Of a DNA stretch of 7,387 bases, positions 5,843 to 7,387 are shown piece after piece (position 1 is the first letter of the stretch; every line of letters starts with the position of its first letter). The stretch comes from Verrucomicrobiales bacterium (lineage in GTDB: Bacteria > Verrucomicrobiota > Verrucomicrobiia > Verrucomicrobiales > Akkermansiaceae): positions 1 through 7,387 of the forward strand of contig DMYM01000335.1 of the NCBI GenBank assembly GCA_003483645.1, in the 5' to 3' direction. A model generated the notes under the pieces. It searched no databases. It was not told where the DNA came from and worked only from the letters and a program-made list of their open reading frames with translations. The translations under genes were made by a program, and so were the position numbers.

Positions 5843-7387
5843 TATCCGTATCAGGACCATCGAAGCGGATCGGCGGGGCGTGAATAATCCGGATCTGGCC
5901 TGAACTCGAAAAGGGTGGAGTCCCCGCTACCAGGAAGGTGCCATCGGGAGAAAACCGCAAATGAGCAAGACTCGCCCCCCCCTGATCGATGGACATCAGT
6001 TCGCGGTGCGAGGCAACATTCCATAAGCGAAGGGTGCCGTCCGCACTGGAGGTGGCCAGTGTTCGTCCGTCCGGAGAGAAGGCAACTGACCAGATGGTCT
6101 GCTTGTGTCCCGGCAATGTCCCCAGATGCTCACCGGTGGTGGCATCCCACAGGCTGACCGTATTCTCAAAGTCATCGATCCCATAGGTCAGGGCCAGGAT
6201 CGCTCCATCCGGCGAAACCGCCATGCTGGAACCAAGGGACTGCCCCCCATGCTCAATGCGTAACCTCTCCCTGCGGGTCGCGGTATTCCAGATGATGCTG
6301 TAGCCATCTCTTGTCACGGTCGCAAGCGTTCCCCCATCGGCAGAGAACACCGCCCGGCGACCTGAGATTCTCATTATGGGTTCTGAAGTGTCCGTGAGAT
6401 CCCACCAGGCGAGATCATCCCGCCACCCGACCGTCACAATCGTGCTCGAATCAGGAGCGAGAGCCAACCTGTCAACCCGGGAACTCCCGCTCGCAAAGGT
6501 CATGACTGTCTCCTCCTTGCCCAGTTTCCTCATCTTGACTTCCCCCTCGGGCAACGCTTCTGCCAGCGCGGTCAAATCGTCCGTGAGCGCAACGATATAA
6601 CGAGGGTAACGCCTGTCCGAGGAACTCACCTCCAACTGGTGGACCATCTTCCTTGCCTCAAGGTTCATAATCGCAACTCCCCCTTCCCTGTTCAGGGCAC
6701 CGACGTAACGACTGTCCCGTGAAAAACTCAATGGCTTCCACTGACCCTCGATGGCCTCCGACTCGGGCGGCCCACTGGTGGGCCAGATCTTGATCTCGCC
6801 ATCCTTGCTTCCGCTGGCCACCAACCCCCCATGCGGAGAGAGCGCCGTGCACCAGACTTCCCCCCGGTGTCCGTGCAAGGTCCGAAGGAGGCGCCGGGTC
6901 TCCAGGTCCCAGAGGCGCACCGAATGATCCCAGCTGCTTGAGGCCAGAACCTGCCCCTCCCAATCGGCTGAGAGCGACGTAATCATGCCCGAATGCCCTT
7001 CGTCAGCAGGACTTGCGGGCAATACCCCCAGTTCCTCTCCGCTTACTGCATCCCAGGTTCCAAGGTAAAACACTCCCAATTCGGATTTTTCGACGTGCGG
7101 AGCCAGCACCGTCGCGCCATCCGGGGAGAAAAGAATCCTCGTCCCCCCCGGGAAGAATCCACTCAATGGAACCGCTGAGTCATACAGGGTGACCTGGTGA
7201 TCTTCCGCAAGGGACCACAGGACGATGCCTTCGCGCGAACCGGTGGCCAGAATCATTCCGTCGGGGGAAAACTCCAGCGGCCCGGTAACATCGGGCAGAC
7301 GCCGTATTGGCTGCCAACTCCCGGTCTCCCATAACGTTACCGAATCACGTCCGCTCGTGGCCAGCACATCCCCCCGCGGAGAGAGGG
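5832..7387 (-). CDS. WD40-repeat beta-propeller protein (5'-truncated by window edge)
   Basis: This is the C-terminal part (about 517 residues visible) of a WD40-repeat protein that runs off the right edge. The reading frame stays open to 7387 and the codons before an apparent GTG at 7367 already encode repeat sequence (LSPRGDVLATSG), so that GTG is internal. About 12 blades can be counted from repeated 'FSPDGxxLATxSxDGxxxLW' units. Examples are 'FSPDGMILATGSREGIVLWS', 'SWDHSVRLWDLE', 'LSPHGGLVASGSKDGEIKIW' and 'FSPDGRTLATSSADGTLRLW', with 'GHSG', 'GHRG' and 'GHKQ' turns. This is enough for about two seven-bladed propellers. Such domains are scaffolds for protein interaction. In Planctomycetota and Verrucomicrobiota they often form the C-terminus of Ser/Thr protein kinases, but no kinase domain is in view, so that is only a possibility. 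Several middle blades are degenerate. Confidence 0.92.
   Translation of the reverse strand, partial: LSPRGDVLATSGRDSVTLWETGSWQPIRRLPDVTGPLEFSPDGMILATGSREGIVLWSLAEDHQVTLYDSAVPLSGFFPGGTRILFSPDGATVLAPHVEKSELGVFYLGTWDAVSGEELGVLPASPADEGHSGMITSLSADWEGQVLASSSWDHSVRLWDLETRRLLRTLHGHRGEVWCTALSPHGGLVASGSKDGEIKIWPTSGPPESEAIEGQWKPLSFSRDSRYVGALNREGGVAIMNLEARKMVHQLEVSSSDRRYPRYIVALTDDLTALAEALPEGEVKMRKLGKEETVMTFASGSSRVDRLALAPDSSTIVTVGWRDDLAWWDLTDTSEPIMRISGRRAVFSADGGTLATVTRDGYSIIWNTATRRERLRIEHGGQSLGSSMAVSPDGAILALTYGIDDFENTVSLWDATTGEHLGTLPGHKQTIWSVAFSPDGRTLATSSADGTLRLWNVASHRELMSIDQGGASLAHLRFSPDGTFLVAGTPPFSSSGQIRIIHAPPIRFDGPDTDIIP

Noticed and set aside
7365..7367. GTG as the start of the WD40 gene
   Set aside because: The codons before it continue the WD40 repeat (LSPRGD), so the gene starts outside the window.

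Overview
The window is GC-rich bacterial chromosomal DNA, packed with genes. It holds four complete coding regions, one complete gene whose start is inferred (the peptidase-like gene), and two genes cut by the window edges (that is six genes in all plus one strong terminator: two partial, four complete). Several traits together suggest a Verrucomicrobiota (or wider PVC-group) organism. These are an exported ThuA-like protein with an N-terminal signal peptide, a large WD40-repeat protein, an uncharacterised MacB/FtsX-type ABC system next to a ZnuA-like lipoprotein, and weak or absent Shine-Dalgarno sequences. The taxonomic call is inference from gene content, not from a marker gene.

Region 1-2573 (+) is a compact three-gene unit. 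It starts with the C-terminal part of a LolD/MacB-type ABC ATPase, whose stop overlaps the start of the permease in an ATGA. The permease is short (394 aa) and FtsX/MacB-like. After a 16-base gap comes a ZnuA-like substrate-binding lipoprotein with a His-rich loop. ZnuA-family proteins normally serve ZnuB/ZnuC-type importers, so the pairing with a LolCDE/MacB-type transporter is unusual. The binding protein also appears to have lost the three canonical ZnuA histidine ligands. The periplasmic domain of the permease carries HGH and HFHGD motifs. Together these suggest a non-canonical metal (zinc-like) handling transporter. This is the most interesting system in the window.

Region 2574-3777 (+) has a 141-base intergenic stretch with a small dyad, then an exported ThuA-like protein, then a clear intrinsic terminator (9-bp GC-rich stem, TTTT). 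Region 3865-4842 (+) is an aldo/keto reductase with the full Asp-Tyr-Lys-His tetrad. Region 4982-5842 (+) encodes a small predicted secreted protein with HEICH followed by a WFEE motif, which is the geometry of a gluzincin-type zinc metallopeptidase. I do not recognise its family.

Region 5832-7387 (-) is the C-terminal part of a WD40 beta-propeller protein with about 12 visible blades. It converges on the peptidase-like gene, and the two coding regions overlap tail to tail by 11 bases. No RNA genes, CRISPR arrays, insertion sequences or attachment sites were seen.
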